64,000 bases of DNA from Lineus longissimus (lineage: Eukaryota; Nemertea; Pilidiophora; Heteronemertea; Lineidae). Location of the stretch: positions 434,001 through 498,000 of the forward strand of contig NC_088316.1 of assembly GCF_910592395.1 (NCBI RefSeq). Reading direction: 5' to 3'. Positions 43,140 to 56,567 of the stretch are shown piece after piece. The position numbers and the translations under genes were made by a program. A model generated the notes under the pieces. It made no database searches. It had not been told where the DNA came from and saw nothing but the letters and a program-made list of their open reading frames with translations. Positions within the stretch are counted from its first letter, which is position 1, and every line of letters begins with the position of its first letter.

Positions 43140-46100
43140 CTATTGTTTTGTGTTATTTATCCAGGCAGCCTCTTCATTGCGTTCATCAACTCCATTATAT
43201 TGTTCTCCACCTTGATTCTTCTTGGAGTTTTGGGAGATCAGTGGCATAAAGTGGTTTGAAATGACGTGACGCTATTGTTGCGTTATTCCATAAAGCGACC
43301 ACGTCTCTGCAACAGATGAATGAAACACTTAAAAAGAATGCAATGTGTCACCTTTGGCACTTTGCGGTTGTTTGAAGTCTCCTGCACCTTCAAGTCCAGT
43401 TGTTTTCACAACCGAGGACGGGAAAGCCCACAGCAACTGCTGACGTAACGCACAGAAAGGGATGCTGGGAGGCTGGCTTAATCTGTCAAACTGATCATTC
43501 CTTGCCAAATAATGAATATTTTGTCCAACAATTCACCAATCAATTTGGACCAACTGTCCTGATGTGGACCACTGTAAAACCAGTGAGGAGCCATCATTGA
43601 GGAGCCGGAAGTGCAGCACAGTCACATCTGTCTCCATCATACTGAAACTGAAAGTGGGAACAGTTCCTAACTGACTTTGCAGTAATCTTTCAAACCTTGG
43701 ACAAATTACGAATACTTGGCACTGCTATCTACCAATCAATGTTGACGAACTGGCCTGATGTTGACTACTGTAAAACCAATGAGGAGCCATCATGACCGTT
43801 ATTAGTGCAGCACAGTCACATATGTTATCATGTTAAAAGTGGGAACAGTTCCTAACTGGGACAATTAACAGAAGAGAGGTTTTACATGAATGATATTTTT
43901 ATTTACAAAATGTAGCTTACGAAAGTTCTCGGACGAAACGATCACAGACTTTCAAACTGTTGACTCAGAATATCACACAACTTGGAGGGTTATCATTCAC
44001 ATACAGTGTACAAAAGGTCTGATGTGCTCATTTGCATATCAGAGTTCTACAAATGTTGACTCTTAATCCCACTTGGTGGACTGCGGCTCAATCAATGAAA
44101 ATCTCAACATCAAACACCAAATGTTGTAACGCTTCCTAAAACATTTCATGCTGGAAAGTGTTTCAGGATTTGCTCAGTCTGTACAACATGCTCTCCACAA
44201 TCACTCACACGGCCAAAATGCTTTTCAACAGAACATTCACTGAATGATTTTCGAATAGATAACGTGTTTTCATGTTACATTTTAAATGTTTTCAGACCAC
44301 CTAGATCAGTAGATGATGGTGTGCTGCCAATACGACAATAGGTGGCGGGTTTTCTATTTCTTACTTCTAGAAATCCTGCATATATCAGACTTCAATAAAC
44401 TGGATGCTCGCATATAACGGACTGGTCTCAAGCCCCAAGCTCATAGTCCAAGACTGTTGGTGATGTGTATAGCAATGTGTATTCTAAATCCCTTTCCTGT
44501 CTTCCCATCTGTTTTGTTGAATACAAACATCTTGTCCCTGAACCTAAAACTTTATAAGAGTGATGGTTTGGATAGTAAATTGTTACCTGTTGAAAATGTA
44601 AACGTTGGTGTCGACCTCCCACCCCTGCACCAATGCAAAAAGAGTAGCCCTGATCAGTTTGTGAACTTCATGACTTAGGAATGTGCTTCACTGGAAGACA
44701 GTTGTTGGGACGGAAAGCTTAAGAAAGCATCAACAGAGAATAGTTGATGGCTCAAAGAATAACCTGGATGGATTTTAATGTTTTTTCATAAAGTGATATA
44801 AAAATTAAGTGAGCTTTAAGTAATTACCAAAATGGTATGGTTAAAGGTAAAGGCTTTGTCATTAGAAAGGAGTGCAAAAGTGCAATCTCCCCATACCATG
44901 ACTGGAATAGAATAAATGACAATTTTACCTGTCTTTTCAACAGGCATCTTCAGAATAGATTAGCACATGACAACGTAAAGTTTGTCTAGAGACATTGTGA
45001 CTCTCAAGAGAGTAGCACCTGTTCTGTAAACCTGCACTAATGCTGTGTTTATATAGAGTTCATGTTGTTACTCTAAGGACAAACAAGTCTTTACCAAACA
45101 GCGGGCTACATACGACTCTCTCGGTGTCATGTCATGCTTTCAAGCCTTACTCATGTGACATGCTCATGGCAAGTGACGTGGTATGTGAACCATGACCGTG
45201 AGAATCCCCTGTAAACCCAGCTTAGGCATCCTATACAAAACTAGCCTGAGGCATCCCCTGATACGCTATGCAGGCTGTAATGTAACCGATATCAATTTCA
45301 AGTCCTCACAAACTCAATACCACCATTCAAAGTGTTGAAATAACTGAAAATATATGAAGTATAAATGCAAATCTTAATCAACTGTGTTGCTTGAGGCCAA
45401 GAAATTGAAATCTGTCTCCCCAACAAACGGGATGCCAACTTGTTTTGCAGTATAGGAATGGTACAGCAGTCTTAGTCACAATGCCTCCTGACTGACATAT
45501 GTCATGTGTGCTTCCCCTTTTTCTCTCCTCCATTGATGAGTACATGTATATACATATTCATGACGATAATCCATAATTCTGATGCAATGGATTTCAGAAA
45601 TTCAACATTTCTGCTAAAAAGACTGCATCTTCTTCACAGAAAAGCTTTTCAAACTCAAGTATATCACGATTTTACCTCAATCACTGAGCCGAATATACAT
45701 GTAGTGAAATGCACATTATCTGCCCTATAAATACAGTGACCCACCCCTTGAAATTCACTTGCCCATTGTACATTCAGCTCAGTAATGACATGTCATTTAG
45801 ATTACATTAAGAACAATAGTAAGCCTTATCATCTTAACAGTTGTACTCGCCCTTTAACAGCAGCAAGACCTAGTCTTCATTGCACCTCAAAAACAAGCAG
45901 ACATTCATGTCGATTTCAACAAATGTACAAGTATTCAATTGATAATTTGTGTGAAGAGGCACTCAGAACGAGGCCACTACCACGCGACCAACTTTTGAAA
46001 ATTGACCCAGATATAGAGATCTCCAGGGACCTTTATCAAAGCCATGTTGGCACGATGAAGCATCCGCTGACAAGTGATTTGAATTGGTGGGACCTGAAAT

Positions 46101-46924
46101 TATGATTGCATGCAATATAATCACTTGTTTGCTTGGCTCGTCGCATGTGCTTAAAACCGGCGATCAATTTTAAATCCAGCAATCACTTGCAGCAGTTTAA
46201 ATAAATCTCACTTGTTGCCAATAAAAATGTGTTTGGCGCTGTTGCGACTAAATAGGATACATGCAAAGCAGGTATTGGCTGCTTGAAGGCTTCATCATCT
46301 CCTAGCCCTGTTTACAGTCAATGCCCACCCTGTAAATGTTATGGTTGATTACAGTCATGGCTATTGATTGAAATGTATGAACACATTTGAGTGCACACTA
46401 AAAATACAAGTAATTGAAGAGTTTTGAAGAGTTTTGCTCCCACACTTGCACCAAAATCCAATTTTTAAGCATTTTGTGTTTTTCCTGCAAATGTGGGTTT
46501 GTGTCAGTTAGTACGATATACAATCTTGTCACAATTCACTGCCAAAATGCTACACATTTTGACAAAGAATTCATTTTTGATGAATTTTCCTACATTCTTT
46601 TTTATTTTTCTCCAAATGGCCGATTTGGATTGATAAATGTTGGCATCACCTCTTCAACTCAGTGTTAGCACACAGACGCTGCTAAGTACAACTCCTTGAG
46701 CAATACCCGGCGCCGCATTAACAATACTGATGCAGATAGATTTTCTGTATAGAGGGTGCTGCGGACATGCATCTTATAAAGAGTTTGTTGAAAAAGTATG
46801 TATTCCGATGCATCCCATCTTCTGATAGGAACACTATCACTTTATATTAGTCCAAGTTCGGCGGACACAGTATGGCTCATCCAGTCACCAGCCTTTCAGG
46901 TATATTTCAGATTTCTTGTGCCGT
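43140..46924. other. Intergenic region between convergent genes
   Basis: No gene recognised. A segment at about 43508-43680 is repeated, diverged, at 43708-43862 (shared ACCACTGTAAAACCA/ACTACTGTAAAACCA, GAGGAGCCATCAT, GTGCAGCACAGTCACAT, GTGGGAACAGTTCCTAACTG). The remainder is AT-rich and featureless to me. Confidence 0.4.
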
Positions 46925-46930
46925 TTTATT
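46925..46930 (-). terminator. Possible polyadenylation signal of the mucin-like gene
   Basis: TTTATT on the plus strand is AATAAA on the minus strand, about 210 bases after the mucin stop codon. Confidence 0.4.
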
Positions 46931-47138
46931 TTTGTGACTTTGAGGTTTTTCACGAAGTCCGTGCAAATGAAACGCTGGCAAAAATTTAGTGGATTAAAGT
47001 ATTCTAAAGGCCTGCTCTACGAACCCGTCACTGGCTTAAACTTGTTCCTAAGAAACTCGTGACATGCGAGTAGGAAAAATGGCCGGTAACGAGACTACTC
47101 GCTAAATAAGTTACACATCCCTAGAAAAAGGCTTTAGC

Positions 47139-50100
47139 TCAATAGTCTGCACTTGGAATATATGGTTGGTAAACATTGTCATATGTTGCACTTGTTGTGT
47201 TATCCTTTGACTTGCTGGAAGTAGGGGCCTCAAAGACAGGATTGTCATAGCCAGCTTGGGCTTTATCTGATTTAAGTAATGTCTCGCCCTCATGAGGCGT
47301 TGGACTCTTCCCATTTTGCGTCCCATTCTCCGCAACAGCGTTGTAATATCCAGAGGGTACAGACGCATCAATATAAGTGTATCGGTCGCTGACCGTTTCA
47401 ACGCTGTCAACTACATTAACTGACTTGGCGCGAGGGATTCTTTCTAAGGTGAAATTATCAGGGAATAAAGTCCCGCCTTCAAAATCAAAAGAGTTCGCGC
47501 GTTTCCTGCGACAGGCTTTACAGCATAACACAATCCCTACTATGATCAAGATCCCGCATATTGAAGCGGCCACACTGATGACGACGATATCGACAGTCTG
47601 AAGACCCTGTGTTTGAGCTGCTATCTTGGTGCTCTTAGGTGTGATCGTGTTTGGAGTGGTGGTAATGGTCTGAACAGTTGCTGTAACTGCAGTGACCAGC
47701 AAGTCCTTTCCTCCTACGTTCACAGTCTTGTTCTGACTCGGAATGGCATTCGCTGCCTCAACAACGCTGGCCAATGTCTGATTCGTGTGCAGTTTGGAAG
47801 AGTCTATAGTGATTGAGACTTTTATTGAACCAGCAATAATGCTATCAATGTTGATACTAGCTTCTGGAACATCAAACAGTGCTGCTAATTGTTTCACTAG
47901 GTCCTTCTTGAATGCTTCATACTCCGTAGTATTTGTAGTTGGTACAATATCTGAGAAATTTCCTTTTAGTGTAAGTTCAACAGTTGCAACAGGCGCTTGA
48001 GTACTTCCTGGAGTTGTTGGACTGACTGTTGTTCCATTCATTACTGCATCTGTAGCGTTGCTTGGACTGGATGTCGGTCCAATAGCATCAGTGGTGTTGT
48101 CTGGTGCGGCGGTTGTTCCATCAGTCGCGTTGACTGGGCCCACCGTTGTTGAACCAATAGAATCAGTGGTGTTGTCTGGTCCCGTGGTTGTTCCATCAGT
48201 AGCGTTGACTGGGCCCACCGTTGTTGAACCAATAGCATCAGTGGTGTTGTCTGGTCTCGCGGTTGTTCCATCAGTAGCGTTGACTGGGGCAACCGATGTT
48301 GAACCAATAGCATCAGTGGTGTTGTCTGGTCCCGTGGTTGTTCCATCAGTAGCGTTGACTGGGCCCACCGTTGTTGAACCAATAGCATCAGTGGTGTTGT
48401 CTGGTCCCGTGGTTGTTCCATCAGTAGCGTTGACTGGGCCCACCGTTGTTGAACCAATAGCATCAGTGGTGTTGTCTGGGTCCGGGGTTGTTCCATCAGT
48501 AGCGTTGACTGGGCCCACCGTTGTTGAACCAATAGCATCAGTGGTGTTGTCTGGTCCCGCTGTTGTTGCAGCAGTTGCAATGGTAGTGTTATCTGGGCCC
48601 GCTGTCGTTGCACCCACATCCGTAGTGTTGTCTGGGCTTGCCGTTGTTGCACTCATTGTATCTGTAGTGTTGTCTGTTTCTGTTGTTGTCGCACTGGCTG
48701 TATTGGTGGTGTTATCTGAGCTGGCTGTAGTAACAGGCATCGCTGAAGTCATATCTGTCGATTGAAGGGAGACTGTGACTGCAGAAACTGACAAAGTTGT
48801 GTTTCCGACTGATATGGTTTTGTTTTGTCTGGGGAACTCTTCAACGTTGGCAACGATACTCTCCAACGTCTGAGTCGCATTCAACTTTGTGGAATCTATG
48901 GTGAAGATGATTTTGATCGAACCTTTCACAATTCTGTCAATGTTGATACTAGCTTCTGGAACACCAAACAGTGCTGCTAATTGTTTCACTAGGTCTTGCT
49001 TGAATGCTTCATACTCCGTAGTATTTGCAGTTGGTACAATATCTGAGAAATTTCCTTTTAGTGTAAGTTCAACAGTTGCAACAGGCGCTTGAGTACTTCC
49101 TGGAGTTGTTGGACTGACTGTTGTTCCATTCATTACTGCATCTGTAGCGTTGCTTGGACTGGATGTCGGTCCAATAGCATCAGTGGTGTTGTCTGGTCTC
49201 GCGGTTGTTCCATCAGTAGCGTTGACTGGGCCCACCGTTGTTGAACCAATAGCATCAGTGGTGTTGTCTGGTCCCATGGTTGTTGCAGCAGTTGCAATGG
49301 TAGTGTTATCTGGGCCCGCTGTCGTTGCACCCACATCCGTAGTGTTGTCTGGGCTTGCCGTTGTTGCACTCATTGTATCTGTAGTGTTGTCTGTTTCTGT
49401 TGTTGTCGGACTGGCTGTATTGGTGGTGTTATCTGAGCTGGCTGTAGTAACAGGCATCGCTGAAGTCATGTCTGTCGATTGAAGGGAGACTGTGACTGCA
49501 GAAACTGACAAAGTTGTGTTTCCGACTGATATGGTTTTGTTTTGTCTGGGGAACTCTTCAACGTTGGCAACGATACTCTCCAACGTCCGAGTCGCATTCA
49601 ACTTTGTGGAATCTATGGTGAAGATGATTTTGATCGAACCTTTCACAATTCTGTCAATGTTGATACTAGCTTCTGGAACACCAAACAGTGCTGCTAATTG
49701 TTTCACTAGGTCTTGCTTGAATGCTTCATACTCCGTAGTATTTGCAGTTGGTACAATATCTGAGAAATTTCCTTTTAGTGTAAGTTCAACAGTTGCAACA
49801 GGCGCTTGAGTACTTCCTTGAGTTGTTGGACTGACTGTTGTTCCATTCATTACTGCATCTGTAGCGTTGCTTGGACTGGATGTCGGTCCAATAGCATCAG
49901 TGGTGTTGTCTGGTCTCGCGGTTGTTCCATCAGTAGCGTTGACTGGGCCCACCGTTGTTGAACCAATAGCATCAGTGGTGTTGTCTGGTCCCGTGGTTGT
50001 TCCATCAGTAGCGTTGACTGGGCCCACCGTTGTTGAACCAATAGCATCAGTGGTGTTGTCTGGTCCCATGGTTGTTGCAGCAGTTGCAATGGTAGTGTTA

Positions 50101-53100
50101 TCTGGGCCCGCTGTCGTTGCACCCACATCCGTAGTGTTGTCTGGGCTTGCCGTTGTTGCACTCATTGTATCTGTAGTGTTGTCTGTTTCTGTTGTTGTCG
50201 GACTGGCTGTATTGGTGGTGTTATCTGAGCTGGCTGTAGTAACAGGCATCGCTGAAGTCATGTCTGTCGATTGAAGGGAGACTGTGACTGCAGAAACTGA
50301 CAAAGTTGTGTTTCCGACTGATATGGTTTTGTTTTGTCTGGGGAACTCTTCAACGTTGGCAACGATACTCTCCAACGTCCGAGTCGCATTCAACTTTGTG
50401 GAATCTATGGTGAAGATGATTTTGATCGAACCTTTCACAATTCTGTCAATGTTGATACTAGCTTCTGGAACACCAAACAGTGCTGCTAATTGTTTCACTA
50501 GGTCTTGCTTGAATGCTTCATACTCCGTAGTATTTGCAGTTGGTACAATATCTGAGAAATTTCCTTTTAGTGTAAGTTCAACAGTTGCAACAGGCGCTTG
50601 AGTACTTCCTTGAGTTGTTGGACTGACTGTTGTTCCATTCATTACTGCATCTGTAGCGTTGCTTGGACTGGATGTCGGTCCAATAGCATCAGTGGTGTTG
50701 TCTGGTCTCGCGGTTGTTCCATCAGTAGCGTTGACTGGGCCCACCGTTGTTGAACCAATAGCATCAGTGGTGTTGTCTGGTCCCATGGTTGTTGCAGCAG
50801 TTGCAATGGTAGTGTTATCTGGGCCCGCTGTCGTTGCACCCACATCCGTAGTGTTGTCTGGGCTTGCCGTTGTTGCACTCATTGTATCTGTAGTGTTGTC
50901 TGTTTCTGTTGTTGTCGCACTGGCTGTATTGGTGGTGTTATCTGAGCTGGCTGTAGTAACAGGCATCGCTGAAGTCATGTCTGTCGATTGAAGGGAGACT
51001 GTGACTGCAGAAACTGACAAAGTTGTGTTTCCGACTGATATGGTTTTGTTTTGTCTGGGGAACTCTTCAACGTTGGCAACGATACTCTCCAACGTCTGAG
51101 TCGCATTCAACTTTGTGGAATCTATGGTGAAGATGATTTTGATCGAACCTTTCACAATTCTGTCAATGTTGATACTAGCTTCTGGAACACCAAACAGTGC
51201 TGCTAATTGTTTCACTAGGTCTTGCTTGAATGCTTCATACTCCGTAGTATTTGCAGTTGGTACAATATCTGAGAAATTTCCTTTTAGTGTAAGTTCAACA
51301 GTTGCAACAGGCGCTTGAGTACTTCCTGGAGTTGTTGGACTGACTGTTGTTCCATTCATTACTGCATCTGTAGCGTTGCTTGGACTGGATGTCGGTCCAA
51401 TAGCATCAGTGGTGTTGTCTGGTCTCGCGGTTGTTCCATCAGTAGCGTTGACTGGGCCCACCGTTGTTGAACCAATAGCATCAGTGGTGTTGTCTGGTCC
51501 CATGGTTGTTTCAGCAGTTGCAATGGTAGTGTTATCTGGGCCCGCTGTCGTTGCACCCACATCCGTAGTGTTGTCTGGGCTTGCCGTTGTTGCACTCATT
51601 GTATCTGTAGTGTTGTCTGTTTCTGTTGTTGTCGGACTGGCTGTATTGGTGGTGTTATCTGAGCTGGCTGTAGTAACAGGCATCGCTGAAGTCATGTCTG
51701 TCGATTGAAGGGAGACTGTGACTGCAGAAACTGACAAAGTTGTGTTTCCGACTGATATGGTTTTGTTTTGTCTGGGGAACTCTTCAACGTTGGCAACGAT
51801 ACTCTCCAACGTCTGAGTCGCATTCAACTTTGTGGAATCTATGGTGAAGATGATTTTGATCGAACCTTTCACAATTCTGTCAATGTTGATACTAGCTTCT
51901 GGAACACCAAACAGTGCTGCTAATTGTTTCACTAGGTCTTGCTTGAATGCTTCATACTCCGTAGTATTTGCAGTTGGTACAATATCTGAGAAATTTCCTT
52001 TTAGTGTAAGTTCAACAGTTGCAACAGGCGCTTGAGTACTTCCTGGAGTTGTTGGACTGACTGTTGTTCCATTCATTACTGCATCTGTAGCGTTGCTTGG
52101 ACTGGATGTCGGTCCAATAGCATCAGTGGTGTTGTCTGGTCTCGCGGTTGTTCCATCAGTAGCGTTGACTGGGCCCACCGTTGTTGAACCAATAGCATCA
52201 GTGGTGTTGTCTGGTCCCATGGTTGTTTCAGCAGTTGCAATGGTAGTGTTATCTGGGCCCGCTGTCGTTGCACCCACATCCGTAGTGTTGTCTGGGCTTG
52301 CCGTTGTTGCACTCATTGTATCTGTAGTGTTGTCTGTTTCTGTTGTTGTCGCACTGGCTGTATTGGTGGTGTTATCTGAGCTGGCTGTAGTAACAGGCAT
52401 CGCTGAAGTCATGTCTGTCGATTGAAGGGAGACTGTGACTGCAGAAACTGACAAAGTTGTGTTTCCGACTGATATGGTTTTGTTTTGTCTGGGGAACTCT
52501 TCAACGTTGGCAACGATACTCTCCAACGTCCGAGTCGCATTCAACTTTGTGGAATCTATGGTGAAGATGATTTTGATCGAACCTTTCACAATTCTGTCAA
52601 TGTTGATACTAGCTTCTGGAACACCAAACAGTGCTGCTAATTGTTTCACTAGGTCTTGCTTGAATGCTTCATACTCCGTAGTATTTGCAGTTGGTACAAT
52701 ATCTGAGAAATTTCCTTTTAGTGTAAGTTCAACAGTTGCAACAGGCGCTTGAGTACTTCCTTGAGTTGTTGGACTGACTGTTGTTCCATTCATTACTGCA
52801 TCTGTAGCGTTGCTTGGACTGGATGTCGGTCCAATAGCATCAGTGGTGTTGTCTGGTCTCGCGGTTGTTCCATCAGTAGCGTTGACTGGGCCCACCGTTG
52901 TTGAACCAATAGCATCAGTGGTGTTGTCTGGTCCCATGGTTGTTGCAGCAGTTGCAATGGTAGTGTTATCTGGGCCCGCTGTCGTTGCACCCACATCCGT
53001 AGTGTTGTCTGGGCTTGCCGTTGTTGCACTCATTGTATCTGTAGTGTTGTCTGTTTCTGTTGTTGTCGCACTGGCTGTATTGGTGGTGTTATCTGAGCTG

Positions 53101-56100
53101 GCTGTAGTAACAGGCATCGCTGAAGTCATGTCTGTCGATTGAAGGGAGACTGTGACTGCAGAAACTGACAAAGTTGTGTTTCCGACTGATATGGTTTTGT
53201 TTTGTCTGGGGAACTCTTCAACGTTGGCAACGATACTCTCCAACGTCTGAGTCGCATTCAACTTTGTGGAATCTATGGTGAAGATGATTTTGATCGAACC
53301 TTTCACAATTCTGTCAATGTTGATACTAGCTTCTGGAACACCAAACAGTGCTGCTAATTGTTTCACTAGGTCATGCTTGAATGCTTCATACTCCGTAGTA
53401 TTTGCAGTTGGTACAATATCTGAGAAATTTCCTTTTAGTGTAAGTTCAACAGTTGCAACAGGCGCTTGAGTACTTCCTTGAGTTGTTGGACTGACTGTTG
53501 TTCCATTCATTACTGCATCTGTAGCGTTGCTTGGACTGGATGTCGGTCCAATAGCATCAGTGGTGTTGTCTGGTCTCGCGGTTGTTCCATCAGTAGCGTT
53601 GACTGGGCCCACCGTTGTTGAACCAATAGCATCAGTGGTGTTGTCTGGTCCCATGGTTGTTGCAGCAGTTGCAATGGTAGTGTTATCTGGGCCCGCTGTC
53701 GTTGCACCCACATCCGTAGTGTTGTCTGGGCTTGCCGTTGTTGCACTCATTGTATCTGTAGTGTTGTCTGTTTCTGTTGTTGTCGGACTGGCTGTATTGG
53801 TGGTGTTATCTGAGCTGGCTGTAGTAACAGGCATCGCTGAAGTCATGTCTGTCGATTGAAGGGAGACTGTGACTGCAGAAACTGACAAAGTTGTGTTTCC
53901 GACTGATATGGTTTTGTTTTGTCTGGGGAACTCTTCAACGTTGGCAACGATACTCTCCAACGTCTGAGTCGCATTCAACTTTGTGGAATCTATGGTGAAG
54001 ATGATTTTGATCGAACCTTTCACAATTCTGTCAATGTTGATACTAGCTTCTGGAACACCAAACAGTGCTGCTAATTGTTTCACTAGGTCTTGCTTGAATG
54101 CTTCATACTCCGTAGTATTTGCAGTTGGTACAATATCTGAGAAATTTCCTTTTAGTGTAAGTTCAACAGTTGCAACAGGCGCTTGAGTACTTCCTGGAGT
54201 TGTTGGACTGACTGTTGTTCCATTCATTACTGCATCTGTAGCGTTGCTTGGACTGGATGTCGGTCCAATAGCATCAGTGGTGTTGTCTGGTCTCGCGGTT
54301 GTTCCATCAGTAGCGTTGACTGGGCCCACCGTTGTTGAACCAATAGCATCAGTGGTGTTGTCTGGTCCCATGGTTGTTGCAGCAGTTGCAATGGTAGTGT
54401 TATCTGGGCCCGCTGTCGTTGCACCCACATCCGTAGTGTTGTCTGGGCTTGCCGTTGTTGCACTCATTGTATCTGTAGTGTTGTCTGTTTCTGTTGTTGT
54501 CGGACTGGCTGTATTGGTGGTGTTATCTGAGCTGGCTGTAGTAACAGGCATCGCTGAAGTCATGTCTGTCGATTGAAGGGAGACTGTGACTGCAGAAACT
54601 GACAAAGTTGTGTTTCCGACTGATATGGTTTTGTTTTGTCTGGGGAACTCTTCAACGTTGGCAACGATACTCTCCAACGTCTGAGTCGCATTCAACTTTG
54701 TGGAATCTATGGTGAAGATGATTTTGATCGAACCTTTCACAATTCTGTCAATGTTGATACTAGCTTCTGGAACACCAAACAGTGCTGCTAATTGTTTCAC
54801 TAGGTCTTGCTTGAATGCTTCATACTCCGTAGTATTTGCAGTTGGTACAATATCTGAGAAATTTCCTTTTAGTGTAAGTTCAACAGTTGCAACAGGCGCT
54901 TGAGTACTTCCTGGAGTTGTTGGACTGACTGTTGTTCCATTCATTACTGCATCTGTAGCGTTGCTTGGACTGGATGTCGGTCCAATAGCATCAGTGGTGT
55001 TGTCTGGTCTCGCGGTTGTTCCATCAGTAGCGTTGACTGGGCCCACCGTTGTTGAACCAATAGCATCAGTGGTGTTGTCTGGTCCCATGGTTGTTGCAGC
55101 AGTTGCAATGGTAGTGTTATCTGGGCCCGCTGTCGTTGCACCCACATCCGTAGTGTTGTCTGGGCTTGCCGTTGTTGCACTCATTGTATCTGTAGTGTTG
55201 TCTGTTTCTGTTGTTGTCGCACTGGCTGTATTGGTGGTGTTATCTGAGCTGGCTGTAGTAACAGGCATCGCTGAAGTCATGTCTGTCGATTGAAGGGAGA
55301 CTGTGACTGCAGAAACTGACAAAGTTGTGTTTCCGACTGATATGGTTTTGTTTTGTCTGGGGAACTCTTCAACGTTGGCAACGATACTCTCCAACGTCCG
55401 AGTCGCATTCAACTTTGTGGAATCTATGGTGAAGATGATTTTGATCGAACCTTTCACAATTCTGTCAATGTTGATACTAGCTTCTGGAACACCAAACAGT
55501 GCTGCTAATTGTTTCACTAGGTCTTGCTTGAATGCTTCATACTCCGTAGTATTTGCAGTTGGTACAATATCTGAGAAATTTCCTTTTAGTGTAAGTTCAA
55601 CAGATGCCACAGGCGCTTGAGTACTTCCTGGAGTTGTTGGACTGACTGTTGTTCCATTCATTACTGCATCTGTAGCGTTGCTTGGACTGGTTGTTTTTGC
55701 TGTTGTTGTTGAACCTGGAAGCAGGGATGGAAATACGTTTGCATGGTGAACACAATCTGAATGCGTAACAGCCCTTCATTGGAACTTGGGAGCATCAGAA
55801 TGCAGATGTCCTTCGAAATGTCATTCAGAGGTGAGAATTCTGACTTGGGAAGCCAGTGCAATGCACGTTCTAGTTGCACGGTGTCTGTTTTGACAGATTT
55901 TGTTCTTATGCATTTTCTGAGATTTTCTAAAAATAGCCCAAGCCCTGAATGGTTAAAGGAAATATCTAGGAGCGAGAACACAGTTACTGTTGGTATTGGC
56001 CAGTCACATGAGCAACACTTTCGGGTGAGCTAAGAAACTCTTAGAAAAAGGTTCATGTACTTCGGACATTTAAAGGGTTTTTCTGGCCAAAACAGTTATG

Positions 56101-56567
56101 CAGCCCTTAAGAGTTTTTCAGGAAAAGGAAAAAACCATAAGAGATTTTTGAGAAGCTCAAAATTATTCAGGGATTTGCTTATCCTCAAAAACCCTTGAGG
56201 GGGCTGCAATCTATTTTTGGCCCCAAAACCTGTTAAGTGGTTTGCAAAAGTTCAAAATCTTTTTTGGAGTGTGTTGGGTATGAAACATCTTTCAATGGCA
56301 AAATCAGTCGCTATCATGACTGTCGTAAACCAACAGAGACATTTCGATAACTGCTGAGAAAAATATCGTGAAAATTATACACATTATTTTTTGGGAAAAT
56401 TTTTGTGAATCGCACAGTATCATTGGGCATTGATTGGCCGCCCACGAAATAGTGCTCTTGTCATGGTTTTCCCCCTCTAAACCGATTGTTTATCTTATCG
56501 TCTGCCTACCTAGTGCCGTGCTGGCCATGACCAGCATCACCACAAATGTGATTTGTTGCCACTTCAT
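47139..56567 (-). CDS. Giant transmembrane mucin-like protein with eleven SEA-like domains
   Basis: Two exons: 56567-56510 (signal peptide, MKWQQITFVVMLVMASTALG) and 55714-47139, joined in phase 1 across a GT-AG intron. The predicted protein has 2877 residues. The ectodomain is eleven units, each a SEA-like domain of about 105 residues (VELTLKGNFSDIV to SAVTVSLQS) followed by a Thr/Asn/Asp-rich segment packed with DNTT and VNAT sequons, about fourteen N-glycosylation sites per unit plus many Thr/Ser for O-glycosylation. KGSIKIIF in each unit sits where mucin SEA domains carry the G-SVVV self-cleavage site; whether it cleaves is unknown. The eleventh domain is diverged. A transmembrane helix (VVISVAASICGILIIVGIVL) and a cysteine/basic stop-transfer segment follow, then a tail of about 125 residues with YYNA, YDNP and YDNV motifs. 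The domain order resembles membrane mucins such as MUC1; orthology is not claimed. The 8.6-kb exon is unusual in this intron-rich window. Confidence 0.85.
47890..55661 (-). repeat. 717-bp SEA/mucin coding repeat array
   Basis: The junction ATG (MNGTT) recurs at 55661, 54944, 54227, 53510, 52793, 52076, 51359, 50642, 49850, 49133 and 48041. Spacing is exactly 717 bp except for 792 (one extra 75-bp subunit) and 1092 (five extra). Units differ at a handful of sites, such as NATRT/NATQT, TASATTT/TASPTTT, PTTPGS/PTTQGS and TAATT/TAETT, and these are shuffled among units. Confidence 0.97.
48075..48565 (-). repeat. Nested 75-bp Thr/Asn-rich repeat, six copies
   Basis: The 25-residue subunit PDNTTDAIGSTTVGPVNATD plus a short variable end is present once in most large units, twice in the unit at 49850-50642, and six times here. 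Copies carry small differences (for example TSVAP, TDSIG). Confidence 0.92.
55715..56509. other. Intron of the mucin-like gene
   Basis: GT-AG intron of 795 bp on the minus strand. ORFs inside it have no recognisable content. Confidence 0.75.

Noticed and set aside
45785-46105. 106-codon plus-strand ORF
   Set aside because: No domain, no splice context and composition like the surrounding intergenic DNA.
48058-55620. Repeated plus-strand ORFs of 67-235 codons
   Set aside because: They are antisense shadows of the mucin repeat, identical from unit to unit, with no signal or domain.
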